A DNA stretch of 64,000 nt, taken from the NCBI RefSeq assembly GCF_016801865.2, contig NC_068939.1, positions 64,697,273-64,761,272 on the forward strand, in the 5' to 3' direction. This document shows positions 1 through 11,700 of this stretch, piece by piece (position 1 is the stretch's first letter; each line of letters begins with the position of its first letter). The notes beneath the pieces were generated by a model. It was not told where the DNA came from, did no database searches, and saw nothing but the letters and a program-made list of their open reading frames with translations. The translations under genes and the position numbers were made by a program. This DNA is from Culex pipiens pallens. Lineage: Eukaryota; Arthropoda; Insecta; Diptera; Culicidae.

Positions 1-726
1 TCCGAGTACGACAGCTTCAGGACCTGCGGCTTTCGTACAGACGGTTCTTCCAGAACTGGTGCAAACTGTTCTTCCGGATCTTTACTCGTCAAACATGTCC
101 CGCCCCGAGAAATGGACTGCGGACCCTCAGGACATCCCACACTGTCCCGTCATCACTTCCGGCACATAATGCTGCTGATGGTCGTAAACCGCCGGCACCG
201 AGTGCAACATCCACGCTGACCACCTCCGATCGCTTCTCGTCGTTTCCCTCTTCCGTCGTATTCTTCTCCTCACCGTTAACATTAACTTTATCGAATACAA
301 CCGGTTCAAATTCACATCCGCATAAACGGCGTCCTACAAAAACAAACAAAATCAAACACAAACGCCACCAAACACCCAAGCTTTCTTCTTACCCATTTCG
401 GTCGTGAAACAGCTGCAGATCCGGCAGGAAGCTGGCCTCATCTTTTTAAAAAACCAACTTTCCCCTAATCTCCTAACCTTGTTCCGCACCATCCTCCTTC
501 GAAGGTATCCGCGTCCAAGTCTTGGCTGCGGACGCGTTCTGTTTTGATTGACGTCGTGGACCACCACTCACTAACCACCGGAATCTTGCGGCAGCGCAAG
601 CAAGTCAGAGAGGGTGTAGAAAAGCCCCAAGAAATCGCTCCCTCTCCTTTGTTCTGCTATTCGTAAAGCTGTTTATTGACCCCTCTCCTTCCGATCTGCA
701 TACTAGCCTTATCTCTATAATAACGA
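1..726. other. Upstream DNA with unrecognised minus-strand open frames
   Basis: This stretch is less AT-rich than the DNA to its right. On the minus strand, open frames overlap in different registers: one at 89-379 (96 codons), one at 352-567 (71 codons) and one open from about 157 past the left edge. None gives a motif I recognise and no single frame persists. The pattern fits a decayed coding sequence (old retroelement or pseudo-exon) or chance. The minus-strand frame reaching position 1 could be an exon of a gene outside the window, but I cannot support that. Confidence 0.3.
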
Positions 727-729
727 TAA

Positions 730-1006
730 GGGAGCGTTCTTTTATTACGTAACGCAAAATTTGGGATTTTTGACCCCCCTCCACCCCCTTTGTAACAAAT
801 CGTAACAGATGAGCGATCCCCCCTACCCCCCCTGTAACGCGTAACACAAGGTCTTTTTGCAAATTTTTATGAGTGCTTATATGAAAATTTTGCGTTACGT
901 AACATAATTTTTCATCACACCCTCCCCCAATTTTCGTAACATTTCGTAACAGACACCGACACCCTCTCCCCCCCCTAACTGCGTTACGTAATAAAAGAAC
1001 GCTCCC
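730..1006. mobile_element. PIF/Harbinger-type MITE
   Basis: The ends are near-perfect terminal inverted repeats: GGGAGCGTTCTTTTATTACG at the left is matched in reverse at 981-1006. The element is flanked by the 3-bp duplication TAA (727-729 and 1007-1009), typical of Harbinger elements (TWA target). The 277-bp interior is non-coding, with C-rich runs and repeated GTAACA/GTTACGTAA words, so it depends on transposase supplied elsewhere. The superfamily call rests only on target-site length and TIR form. Confidence 0.8.
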
Positions 1007-1009
1007 TAA

Positions 1010-2380
1010 TAATAAACTTAGCTCTCATGATTTATACAGAGCGGCTTCGTTAATTCGAATTTCGCCATTTCGAATGTCCGCTTATTTCAATGCTAACTAA
1101 TTTGAACGTATTCGAATTAAAAAAAGAAACACTCAACTGCAAAACTAGAGAGAAGGGAAATACTCGAGGAAATACTCTTTGGCAAAACCAGTATACAAAC
1201 AAATGTTGACATCTCATTTTTCAACGATTTCCGATCACGTGATTTCAAGCTTTTGCCAGCTGTCAGTCATTCCAATTAGCGAGTTGGATTCGCTCATTCG
1301 AATGCAGTTCCATTCAAATTAGCGAATCCACTCTGTACAACATTCGAAAATCGTTTATGGGATTGCCACCCTTTACATAAAAAATTATCGATGTTGCAAA
1401 TATTTTTCAATGTTTATGTCACCCAAACAGCTGCCCAAAAAACATCCGTTTTCAAACGGATTTTTAGGTTTGAGATAGCCGTTCAAATTTACAAGCTTGT
1501 TTCAAAACGATATTAAAAAAAATATATGTTTAAATAAATTAACATAAACTATTTAAATGAATGAATTTGCAGAGAATTTATCCTTCACCAATACTCGCAA
1601 TCAAACAAGAAAGAAAGAATAACAAACGAAAAAAAAGGGAATCACGACAAACACATGAATGAAACGACTGTACTGGTGCATCAAACGCGAAGGACCAGAC
1701 AAACAGCTGAGAACGACCGATAAAGGACTTCTAGGAAAAATACCAACCGACGACGACGGTCAATCACGTATTTTCCTGTTCTGCTCGTCGCGACGTTGCT
1801 GCTTGCTTTGCGAACAAAACTTTCAGGAATGTACGTGAAAAGCAACAAAAGACCCAAAAGAAGCCAAGCAGTCCGCCGTGTAAAATTCCAGTGGCTTGGC
1901 TTTGAATTAGTCGTGGTTGTTTTGTTGACTCTTGAACTAATTTGGAACATAAGTTGAACGGAGTCGACTAGGTAATTAATTAATGAATGATACTCAAAAA
2001 TATTAAAAAATACATTCGAACTACCTACTTTACGTTTTCAATCCAAGTTTGGAACAAAATTATAAAAAATTGCAATGGTTTACAAAACTATCGTTTCTGT
2101 TCAGAAACTTATTGTCAATATTTGATATTTTTTATGTTTTTTTTCTAACTATATCCACTTTTGTCCACAAGTTCCCATAAAAAAAACGAACTTTTTGAAA
2201 AACAATCGAGTGACCTTTTTCTTACCAATTGTTAGTTAAAATTTTATGTTTATTTAGGTTTTTCAATCACAATTTTGTTTATTATCACATTTTTGGAACT
2301 TTTCGACCACCATGCGGACTCCTCTTCCCCGTGCGGGTGTGTGAAAAGCAAATTATAGCAAAACACACACTCTCACAGCG
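1010..2380. other. Intergenic DNA upstream of RnrS
   Basis: AT-rich sequence with no persuasive coding frame. Short words containing ATTCGAAT recur around 1050-1350. Several short frames exist on both strands but have no motif or codon bias. No RNA gene seen. Confidence 0.5.
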
Positions 2381-2383
2381 AGT

Positions 2384-2391
2384 GCGCCAAA
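2384..2391 (-). promoter_or_regulatory. E2F consensus site of the RnrS promoter
   Basis: The + strand reads GCGCCAAA, the reverse complement of the E2F consensus TTTSSCGC (here TTTGGCGC). It lies about 70 bp upstream of the predicted start site and about 325 bp upstream of the RnrS ATG. A weaker related word (TTTTCGCGGG) is at 2517-2526. RNR2 is an established E2F target in Drosophila, so S-phase control is a reasonable inference. Confidence 0.6.
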
Positions 2392-2456
2392 ATTTAACTC
2401 CGAGCGAGACAGCGCTAGGCGAGCCGGCGTCCGAGCGAGCGAGACGGCCGTACCTG

Positions 2457-2461
2457 TCAGT
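2457..2461 (+). promoter_or_regulatory. Candidate initiator (TCAGT) of RnrS
   Basis: TCAGT matches the arthropod initiator core, with A at 2459 as +1. It sits in the only GC-rich stretch upstream of the gene, and would give a 5' leader of about 254 nt to the ATG at 2713. A second TCAGT at 2487-2491 is an alternative. No clear TATA box is visible. Confidence 0.45.
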
Positions 2462-2712
2462 GCGTTTGTTGTTGTGGTGTTGAACGTCAGTGCCGGTTTG
2501 CCGCCAGTTTTTCACATTTTCGCGGGTTTTCTCAGCTTTGGTGAAAGACTTCGACCACCCGAGGGGACCATTTCACGTTCCGAGTTCAACCAGAGTGGTT
2601 CAGTATTAATCGCTTCTTCCTGCTTGCGGGATTTACAGAAAAGAAGAAAAAGTTGTCTGAACTTTTTTTTTGTGTTTTAAAAACAGTGAATTTTTTGTTG
2701 AAAGTGCACAAA

Positions 2713-5700
2713 ATGTCCCGCATCAGTGAGAATATTTTGGAAAAGGAGAACATTGCCGAAGGAATGGAGAAGATTTCGATCAAGGTTAGTGGGTGGAACT
2801 AGGAGGAAGAGGGTGGTGGAGGGATTTTCCTTTTTGGTTGAGGTTGAAAAAAGCGCGGGAACATGGCTTGGGTTGGGCAAGTGTGGCTACGTGGAGGGTG
2901 GATAACAATGTAACATGTTGTGAAATCTTTAGAAACTATTGAATTAAGGCCATTGCAAATAGTTTAGCATGTTTGTCTTTCCAAATTTTTAACACGTTTG
3001 TCCCTTCTAAAAAAATTATCGAAATATCTGGGAGATTTAGAAAAAGTTTTTGATTATTTCATAGACAACATATTATGTACCGTCATCAGGGGTGACATTG
3101 GGTCTGGGGGGTGAGATTGGGTCATACAAATTTCAGCATTTTTTGTATGACCCAATCTCACCCCCCAGACCCAATGTCACCCCTGATGACGGTATCAGTT
3201 TGCATTTAATAGCAAACTGATACATACGCATACATTTTCTAATAACTATTTTATTTTGAAATTTTCTGGACACGTGCATACAATGTAATAAATTGTATAG
3301 TGAATTCCTACACAACTAGGACAAATTTTCAATGGTACGATAAGTGTTATCATGGTTTTAGGTTATCATGCTATGGAATTGAGAATAATGAAGCTTAATT
3401 TTTTTTTGAAGTTTAAAATTTGTAGATTTCCAGAGTTTTTTTTGAAAAGGACCAATAAACTATTGTCTTTCATATGTTTATAGGACCTAATCAAAAAAAA
3501 ACTCAAGATTTGTTTTTTTTAAAGTTCCTTGACCTGATGCACAGACTATACCAAAAGACTATCGTAATCAATAAAGAAACAAATTACAAAAAGTTGAACC
3601 GACCTGTAATTTATTTAAGAAGTTTGCAAAAATATAGCCATCTGACGACTTTTGTAAACTTAGTGCTGCAAATGCGTTGAAAATACACAGTAATTTAAGT
3701 TAATTTATTGCAACACCATGCATCACTATTACAAATAATGCAAATTAAATACATAATCGTGATTTGAACATTTGAAAAGAGTTTTTTTTTTCTAAAGTTG
3801 TACGGATTCTCTGTTTGTTTGTGTTATTTTTTATGTTTATTGAACTATAGGTTGCGTGGGTCTCGTGGCGCAGGGGTAGCGGCTTCGGCTGCCGATCCCG
3901 ATGATGCTATGAGACGCGGGTTCGATTCCCGCCTTATCCACTGAGCTTCTATCGGATGGTGAAGTAAAACGTCGGTCCCGGTTTCTCCTGTCTCGTCAGA
4001 GGCGCTGGAGCAGAAATCCCACGTTAGAGGAAGGCCATGCCCCGGGGGGCGTAGTGCCAATAGTTTCGTTTTTTTTTTTACTATAGGTTTATGCGCAAAT
4101 CGCAAATTCGCAAAAAAAAAACACATTTATCTATAAACTATCCAACATCTGCAGTTTTTTTGCCATCAATTTAATTTTTAAAAGGGACAATGTGTTAAAA
4201 ATTTACACAAATTTAAAAAAAGACACAAACACGCTAAAATATTTGAAACTTATAAAATTATGTTATCTGTGTTCTTAATTTGCGTGAATTCACCAGAGCA
4301 TTTTAAACGTTGAGAGTTTTTTTTTTTGAAAGTTTGACTTCGATATTTTCATCGATTTTAAAAAACTTTTTTGTTGATAGCCTTAAAGCAGCCTACCTTC
4401 TAATCGCTACAACTTGATTAATGGAGTTTTTTTTTTTTGAAAAGGTCCAATAAGCTTTTGTGTTTCATACGTTTAAAGTTCTTTTATTTTTAAACTCTAG
4501 ATTTGTTCAATCAAGTCGTAAAGCTTCCAGGAATTTTCCATTCCCCAAACAACTCTACCGAATAAGGACACCATGCTGCGGGCCTCACATTTGGCAGTAA
4601 CGGCCACCACGTCGGACAGGAAAATACATGATCGCGTACGACAGTCCAGCCCAGCTCACTACAGCTGTTCTCGTTCATGCTGCGTAGCGTTGGTTTCGTG
4701 TTTCATTCACCCGCCTCGTCGTGTTTCATTCACATGGTTATTTCTCCGTATATCCACTCTATTCGTATACGTGTAACCCTGGTTGTGTGTGTGAACTGTT
4801 GCGTGAATGGCGGGAGGGGTCATTTCAAGCGTTCGTTGCCAACGCGTTGGTGTACGTTCATAAGTCATGGCTTCGCATGACTTGCTCCAAATTGGCAGGA
4901 AGTTCAAATTGAATTTTAAAAGCCTTTATCGCTTTCAGTTTGGAAGAACTTTTGTGCGGAACGTGAATTTAATTGCAGATTTATGACATCAGTAGTATGT
5001 ACTTCAATACGTTTAAATGTCTTTCCAATAACACCGTGCAACACTAATTTGTGCTTCATGATGAGTCGTGTGGAAGCATGAAGTTGAAGAGTCTCAAAAT
5101 TTATACAATTTTATGAAGTAATTTTTATTAAATGAGTTCATGGTCGACATACATTGATGGTAATCTTCATGTCCTTAAAAAATAGGAGCTCTTATAAACA
5201 ACTAGTAGAAGAAATTATGGCAATGATGGAAGTCTTAAAAAATGGTCATGCCTCACTCTCAAATAGGGGCAGGGGGGGCAGAATGGACCAGGGGGGCAGA
5301 ATGGGCCACCCTTGGTTTTGGGCTTTAGAATGGATTTAGACCAATTGTAAGGCAAGGGTCTTATAAAGGACGTCAAATAACTTCACCATACCGAAAACGA
5401 CGTTTGAATTCATTGTGTTTTTCGAATTATGAGCAAAAATGTAAATTTATTGACAAAACTACGCAAATGTTGTTTATTTCGAGGTTTTTAAATAAGCTTT
5501 CTGAAAAGTTGGATTGTTTGAAAAAGTTTGCTCAATGCTTATAACGTTACTAGATGTTACTACCAAGGTATACAAACAACAACGGAACCTTAAAATCATT
5601 TAGAGACTTGGTGGTGGAAGTGTTAAATTAAAATCCACTTGGGGGCAGAATGGACCACCCTTATCCTGCCTTATAAAAACAATCAAAAGTTATGAAATTT

Positions 5701-8700
5701 GGATTAAATGGATTATTTCACTCCAGGTAGCTTCACAAATCACGTTTAATGCAAAATTAGTTGATTTTTTAGTTGTTTTGATGATTATTTATAAAAATAG
5801 TGTCCTTTTTTTAACATTTTAACACTATTTTCAAAAATTTTGTTTTGATAAGTGACTATTTTTATTAAAGTGGTCTAACTTCATGGAAACTATGTTAGAA
5901 AGGTACCTTAAGTCATTTCTTATCTCCCTTCAACGTTGTATTAGACAAATGGCTTGTTTTCTAAGGTGGCCCATTCTGCCCCACAGGGTGGCCCATTCTG
6001 CCCCGCACCCTGGAAAAAAAGTCGAAAAAACTTTTTTTTTTAAAGTGGCTCAAAAACAGTTTTAAGCTAAAAAATTTCATCAACCAAGTATATAACATTG
6101 AAGGGAACATCCCAAAGCATAAGCCTACTACACTGAATTCATAAGTTTTCATGTTTTTCTATGGTTTTTGGCGCATTTTACTTAGGCGGGCCATTCTGCC
6201 CCCCCTCCCCCTAAATCTTTTCGCTTGCAAACTTTCTATTGGAAGCAAAGTAACCTACGACCAGTTGACCAGTTAACATAGTTACCTTAGTTGTTGATTG
6301 GAAATAAATGTTCATTCTCGTTTCAAACCTCAAGACTACTGGACGTGTTTTTACCCTGCTAAAAGGTTATGGGCCTTTGCACCAAGTCAAGAAATTTTTG
6401 CAAGTAACGGACGGAAACGGAAATTTTTGAAGATGCCGAGAACTCGCCGCAGCGGAGGAAGCTTTCCGGAAGTTACACCAAATGGAAACGGTGGTTCGGA
6501 AGTAGCTGCAGGTGGAAGCGGCAGTGGCCAAGGTCTGAACGGAACCGGACAAGCGCCAAACGGAAACGGAGCAGCTGGCAACGGCGGGAACGGAGCCCCG
6601 CTAGCCCAAGTAAGGAACGTTCGGGTCACGAGTTCGGTGGCCATGCCAGCGATCGAGAAGCTAAAGGGTCGGGAGAACTACTCGACGTGGGCGTTCTCGA
6701 TGCGGATGACCCTGATCCGCGAGGGCAGCTGGCCTGCCGTGCGACGAGCGGAAGGTGACATCGTGACGGAGGACCTGAAGGAACGGGCGCTGGCTACGAT
6801 CTGTCTGGGTGTAGAAAACACCAACTTCGGTCTCATCCAGGACGAGGAAGACCCGAAGGAAGTCTGGAGGAAGCTAGCAGCTTCGTTCCAGGACAAGGGA
6901 TTACCGAGGAAGTTCGGTCTGCTCAGGAAGCTGACGTCGATTCGCCTCGAGGACTGCGCGAGCGTTGAAGAGTACGTCAACGAGCTTATGACGACCTCTC
7001 ACAAGCTCACTGCGATCGGTTTTAAGGTCGACGATGACTGGATGGTAGCTTTGCTGTTCATGGGACTGCCGAGCTACTACGAGCCAATGGTCATGGGTCT
7101 GGAGGCCTCGGGGGCTGCTCTGACACCGGATTCAGTCAAGGCCAAGATCCTTCAGGACGTGAAGCACGAGAAGGGGCCGACCTACGCCGGATACGACAGT
7201 GCACTTTGTACCAGGGGTACAAGTTCGAGTCGAACCAGGGAGCAGCTGCAGTCAAGACCAGAAAAGCGATGCTTTGTATGCGACAAGCCGGGACATTTTG
7301 CGGCCAAGTGTCCAGAGAAGCGGATTGAAAAATCGAAGCCTACAGCCTGGTTCAGCACGGACACGACGGGTGGTATCCATGCAGGCGCATGGTACTTGGA
7401 CTCAGGAGCATCGTGTCACCTGGCAACATCGGAACAGAACTTCAACGGAGAGGAGTCAGTGCAGTTCGTCGTTGGAACGGCGAACAACGGTTCGATGACG
7501 GCGGTTTCAAGAGGAAACGTGGCATTGGAGTGTCCAGACGGCAGTTTGGACATTCGCGGAGTGCTGAAGATCCCAGACCTGGCCTCGAATCTGCTCTCGG
7601 TGAGTACAGTCTGTAAAGAGGGCCACACGGTGATCTTCACGGCAAAGCAGTGCAAGATACTGGATGAAGACGGTAAGCAGGTCGCTTCCGGGCGAGAGGA
7701 GGGCGGACTGTATCGATTGGCCGAGATGAAGCTGTCGCCGAAGATGGACGAATCGGTCGTGTGTCGCCCGGAGAGGGCGTTTCTGGTCAACACGGCGAAA
7801 CTGATGGAGAAGACGGCAGAACCGGTTGCAGAGGATGAGCAGTCCGGCACGAACGATCGGACCGTTGCGATAGACGGTGATGGTGAAGCTCGTGGGGAGG
7901 CTGGCCTTGCGCTCCCGCCGCAACAAGATAGACCCGTTGACACTTGTCAACAAGAGTCGAGGCGTAGCGGCCGGGAGCGCCGTTGTCAAGGCAAGTACGA
8001 TGACGTTTGTTCTGGTACACTTTCTGTCGCGGATTTTTATCCACAGCCTGCTACAGTGAAGGACGATTATTTCTTGGAGGACGGTCCACTGAGTGTCGAG
8101 GTCATGCGGCGACCTGACTGTGAAGCTGGAAACGGACACAATCTCGACGGCGGAGCTGATACGAGAGGTCAAGCAGCTGCCGTACGTGAACCAGGAAGAG
8201 GACGAATGAGCGGATTTACGGTTCCGGCGTTCAAGAGGTTGCTGTCTATCGAGCTGGACGAGTTTGCCGACGTGGAATCCTACGTGGACGAGTTCATGGC
8301 ACTGGCTCGTGGTCTAGTGGACAACGGTTACGTGATTGGAGAACCAATGCTCGTGGCGTTGTTGCTGATGGGACTGCCGGTGAGCTGTGATTCCTTGGTA
8401 CAGGAGGTGGAGAGCTCAAAGATGTCGCTGGAGGCTGCGAAAACTCGGATTCTTCGAGACGTTCGTTTGTTGCAGGAGGAAGGAAGTCGGATGGCGCGTG
8501 AGTCCGTCGAAGGGCTAGGAGATGGAGGCGATACCGATTGAGGAGGAGTAAGGGGAACAATCGGGTTCGCCGCTTAGTTCGTTAGGGAAGTTTTTTCAAT
8601 GGTCGTAGTTTAAGGAGGAGTATTGGAAGCAAAGTAACCTACGACCAGTTGACCAGTTAACATAGTTACCTTAGTTGTTGATTGGAAATAAATGTTCATT

Positions 8701-11700
8701 CTCGTTTCAAACCTCAAGACTACTGGACGTGTTTTTACCCTGCTAAAACTTTCATCACCCGCGAAAGAGAGAGGAGGCGAAACACGCAAAAGAAAATCGC
8801 TCCCGATCTTCTCGAAAAAAAAAATCTGTCAGTAGAAGATTTTTTGAGAATTTCATTGTAAGCACCACTTCAATTAATTTATTTCACTTTGTTTACACCG
8901 TTTACACAGATTGTTCATCTACGAAAAGTAAAATCGATGTGGCGCCGAATCATGATATGATCCCTTCCGATTCTTTCTCTTGATGAGCGTCAATAGAATT
9001 TCTTTTGATGAAGATTCTTTCATCGCTGTTCAGGATAAAATTAATGTTCTCAAAAAAAAAAAGTTTATTTGAGCAATTTTTCATAATTTCGGCCATCAAC
9101 ATTTTTTTTTATTTTTTTATTTGCCCTCAATTTTGTAGGGGCCTTTTCTAAGATAAAAAAGAAGTCATTTTACGTCATTACTTCGTCTCTAGATAAATTC
9201 CAAACATTTTTTTTAAATTTTTTGTTCATTTAGGATATCGCAAATCTTTTTCAAAGTTTTTGTAACCTTTTTTGTCATGTTTTTGTTCCCTTTCAAAACC
9301 GGCTAAAAAATCGGGAAGCAAATTTTTTTTTTTTTCAAAAAACTTCAAAATTTAAATGGAATTTTAAGTGCAATCAACTGAAATCAATTTAAAGTGCACT
9401 CTGTACACTCTAAAAATACTATTTTTTCTATTTCACATCTTACAAAAAAAAAAAAATATTTGCGCAAAAAACATGTTGGAAAACTACAATATTGACTCGA
9501 TTATCCGAATGCCTTGGCAAAATTTCACTTCGGATAATCGAATCACATTTTTTTCGTTGTCTTATTTTTGATTGACGAGCTTAAGTATGACCCCTAAACT
9601 ACTCTAAAATGATTGCTCATGAACATTTTTTTTTGAATTCTTTTATTTTCTTACTTTAAACATCAAAATTCGAGTGGACCCCATCTTATTCAATTTCAAT
9701 GGTTGATTTCCTATTAAATTACCATTTTTAGTGCTATTTTCAATATTTGACAACGCCATTTTGGCCGCCATGTTGGATTTAGGAAATCTAAATCACTTTA
9801 GAGTACAGTAGTTGTTCGGTAACTGGGCGTTGTTTAAAGGTGTATTCACATTATACCGCATCCGCAGCCGCAGCCGTATCCGCACAAAATTTGACAGTAC
9901 GGACGCACAGTGCGGAAGCGATTCCTCCAATGCATTTCAAATGTTCCCATTCACACTGTTCCGCATCCGTATACGGATCCGTTCTGCGGATACGGATGCG
10001 GAACAGTGTGAATGGCTGCATATGAAATGCATTGGAGAAATCGCGTCCGCACTGTGCGTCCGTACTGTCAAATTTTGTGCGGATGCGGCTGCGGCTGCGG
10101 ATGCGGTATAATGTGAATACACCTTAACTGGGCTGCTTTTTAACTGGGCGCTCGATAACTGGGCCGTAGCCCAGTTAAAAAGCAGACAAACGTCAAAAAA
10201 CCAAAACAAACCGAAATGACCGAGGGGTTAATGGATGCAAAAATCATGTTCAATAAATAAAAAAAAACTTTTATTTAATTTCAAGTCACAATTAAAGAAA
10301 CATGAAAAGTAAGCATTGTAAATAAATTTGAGTAACAATTATTTTTAAATTTCATCTGGAAAATGTTATGTATCGGTGGTCCCCTCGTTACTTTTTGTTC
10401 AGCCCAGTTAACGAGCAGCATTCGGTGACTGGGCTACGTTCTCAGCCCAGTTACCGAACAAGTACTGTAGTTTATTGCTCAAAAATAAAAAATAAAACAA
10501 AGAAAGAAAAAGTTTTCTTGATTCGATTATCCGAAGTAAAAATTTTCCGAGGCCTTCGGATAATCGAGTCTGGACTGTATTGCCCAGCTAGGGCAAAACA
10601 AATTTGCCATTATTGATTTTGATTTTTGAGTAAATTTTATAATTGGCCTTTTGTTTCAATGGTGCCCATATTTGCCTAATATCCGAAAAAAAATAAATAT
10701 GCCAGAATATGGCTTTGACTCGAATTTGGTGAAAATTTCTTTGGATAATTTGGATTTTGAAAGTGTTTACTCATTCTCCAACCTAAAAACATAAATTAAA
10801 AGTATTCACTAATATCAATACAATACTCTCCTATGTTTACATCCAACCTCCACCTAATTCCCAATCAGCTGGTTGGGTTTGATTCTGCGCACTTCACCAG
10901 ATGCTTCTGCTGTGCTAAGCTGAGATATGATTTCGCAACTAGTGTTCACCTCTCGAGCAAGCAAACCCTTAAAAAATGAACAAAGAAACAGTTCACAGAT
11001 GAAGGGACTGAGAGTAACAACAACAAAAATAAATACTTTTCGCGATGTTTCTTTGGCATTGATTTGGTTGTGAAAATCTCGCGTTGTTTTAAGATGCAAT
11101 CTGTACGCCGCTAAACAATCGATTGTTTGAAAAATTGCTGATTTTTTTTTCTCTTTCCAGAATGTCCGCAAAGCTCTGACCGAGAGCGGTGCCAACGTGC
11201 CCCAGGCTGTGGATTCGGAAAAGACAGACGCCAAGGACGCTTCCAAGCCGGACATGTCCGCCGTGCTCAAGGCCGGCCAGGCCCCGTTCGATCCGTCCAT
11301 CGAACCCCTGCTCAAAGACAACCCGCGCCGTTTCGTCATCTTCCCGATTCAGTACCACGACATTTGGCAGATGTACAAGAAGGTAAGTGATTGGAAAAAT
11401 GGTTTGCTCTTTGGGTTTTATGTAAGACTGTTTTTCTTCTGTTCTCACCAGGCCGAGGCCTCGTTCTGGACGGTCGAGGAGGTCGATCTGTCGAAGGACT
11501 TGGGAGACTGGGAGAAGCTCAAGTCGGGCGAGAAGCACTTTATCTCGCACGTGCTGGCCTTCTTCGCCGCGTCGGACGGCATCGTGAACGAGAACCTGGT
11601 CGAGCGGTTCAGCCAGGAGGTGCAGGTGACGGAGGCGCGCTGCTTCTACGGCTTCCAGATCGCGATGGAGAACGTGCACAGCGAGATGTACTCGCTGCTG

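Larger units (their letters stand above)
6237..8748 (+). mobile_element. Non-autonomous Ty1/copia-type retrotransposon with identical LTRs
   Basis: Two 128-bp LTRs (6237-6364 and 8621-8748) are identical base for base as I read them, and the 5-bp target duplication CTTTC flanks the element (6232-6236, 8749-8753). Directly after the 5' LTR comes GGTTATGGGCC, matching the primer site of Drosophila copia, which uses the 5' half of initiator tRNA-Met. A purine tract (AAGGAGGAG) precedes the 3' LTR. One ORF encodes gag and the start of protease, but integrase, reverse transcriptase and RNase H are absent. Identical LTRs imply a very recent insertion, so it must have moved using enzymes from another element. 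Confidence 0.9.
9487..10577. mobile_element. TA-flanked MITE (CAGTCCAGACTCG family), outermost of three nested elements
   Basis: The right end reads ATAATCGAGTCTGGACTG then TA; the left end is a mutated version of the same TIR (CAATATTGACTCGATTATCC) after TA. Related ends occur at 13384-13449 and about 35404. The sequence includes GCCGCCATGTTGGATTT, shared with the 35.2 kb copy. It is split by the element at 9806-10467. Confidence 0.65.

Noticed and set aside
3854..3930. A possible functional tRNA gene, from good A and B boxes
   Set aside because: The acceptor stem does not pair, and the sequence is part of a 226-bp insertion with a 10-bp target duplication, so it is a SINE head. The same reasoning applies to 18821-18922, 30707-30971 and 56568-56622.
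6298..6432. An upstream ATG that would lengthen the copia ORF to 747 codons
   Set aside because: It lies inside the 5' LTR and the frame then crosses the primer-binding site; the first ATG after the primer site (6433) is the sensible start.
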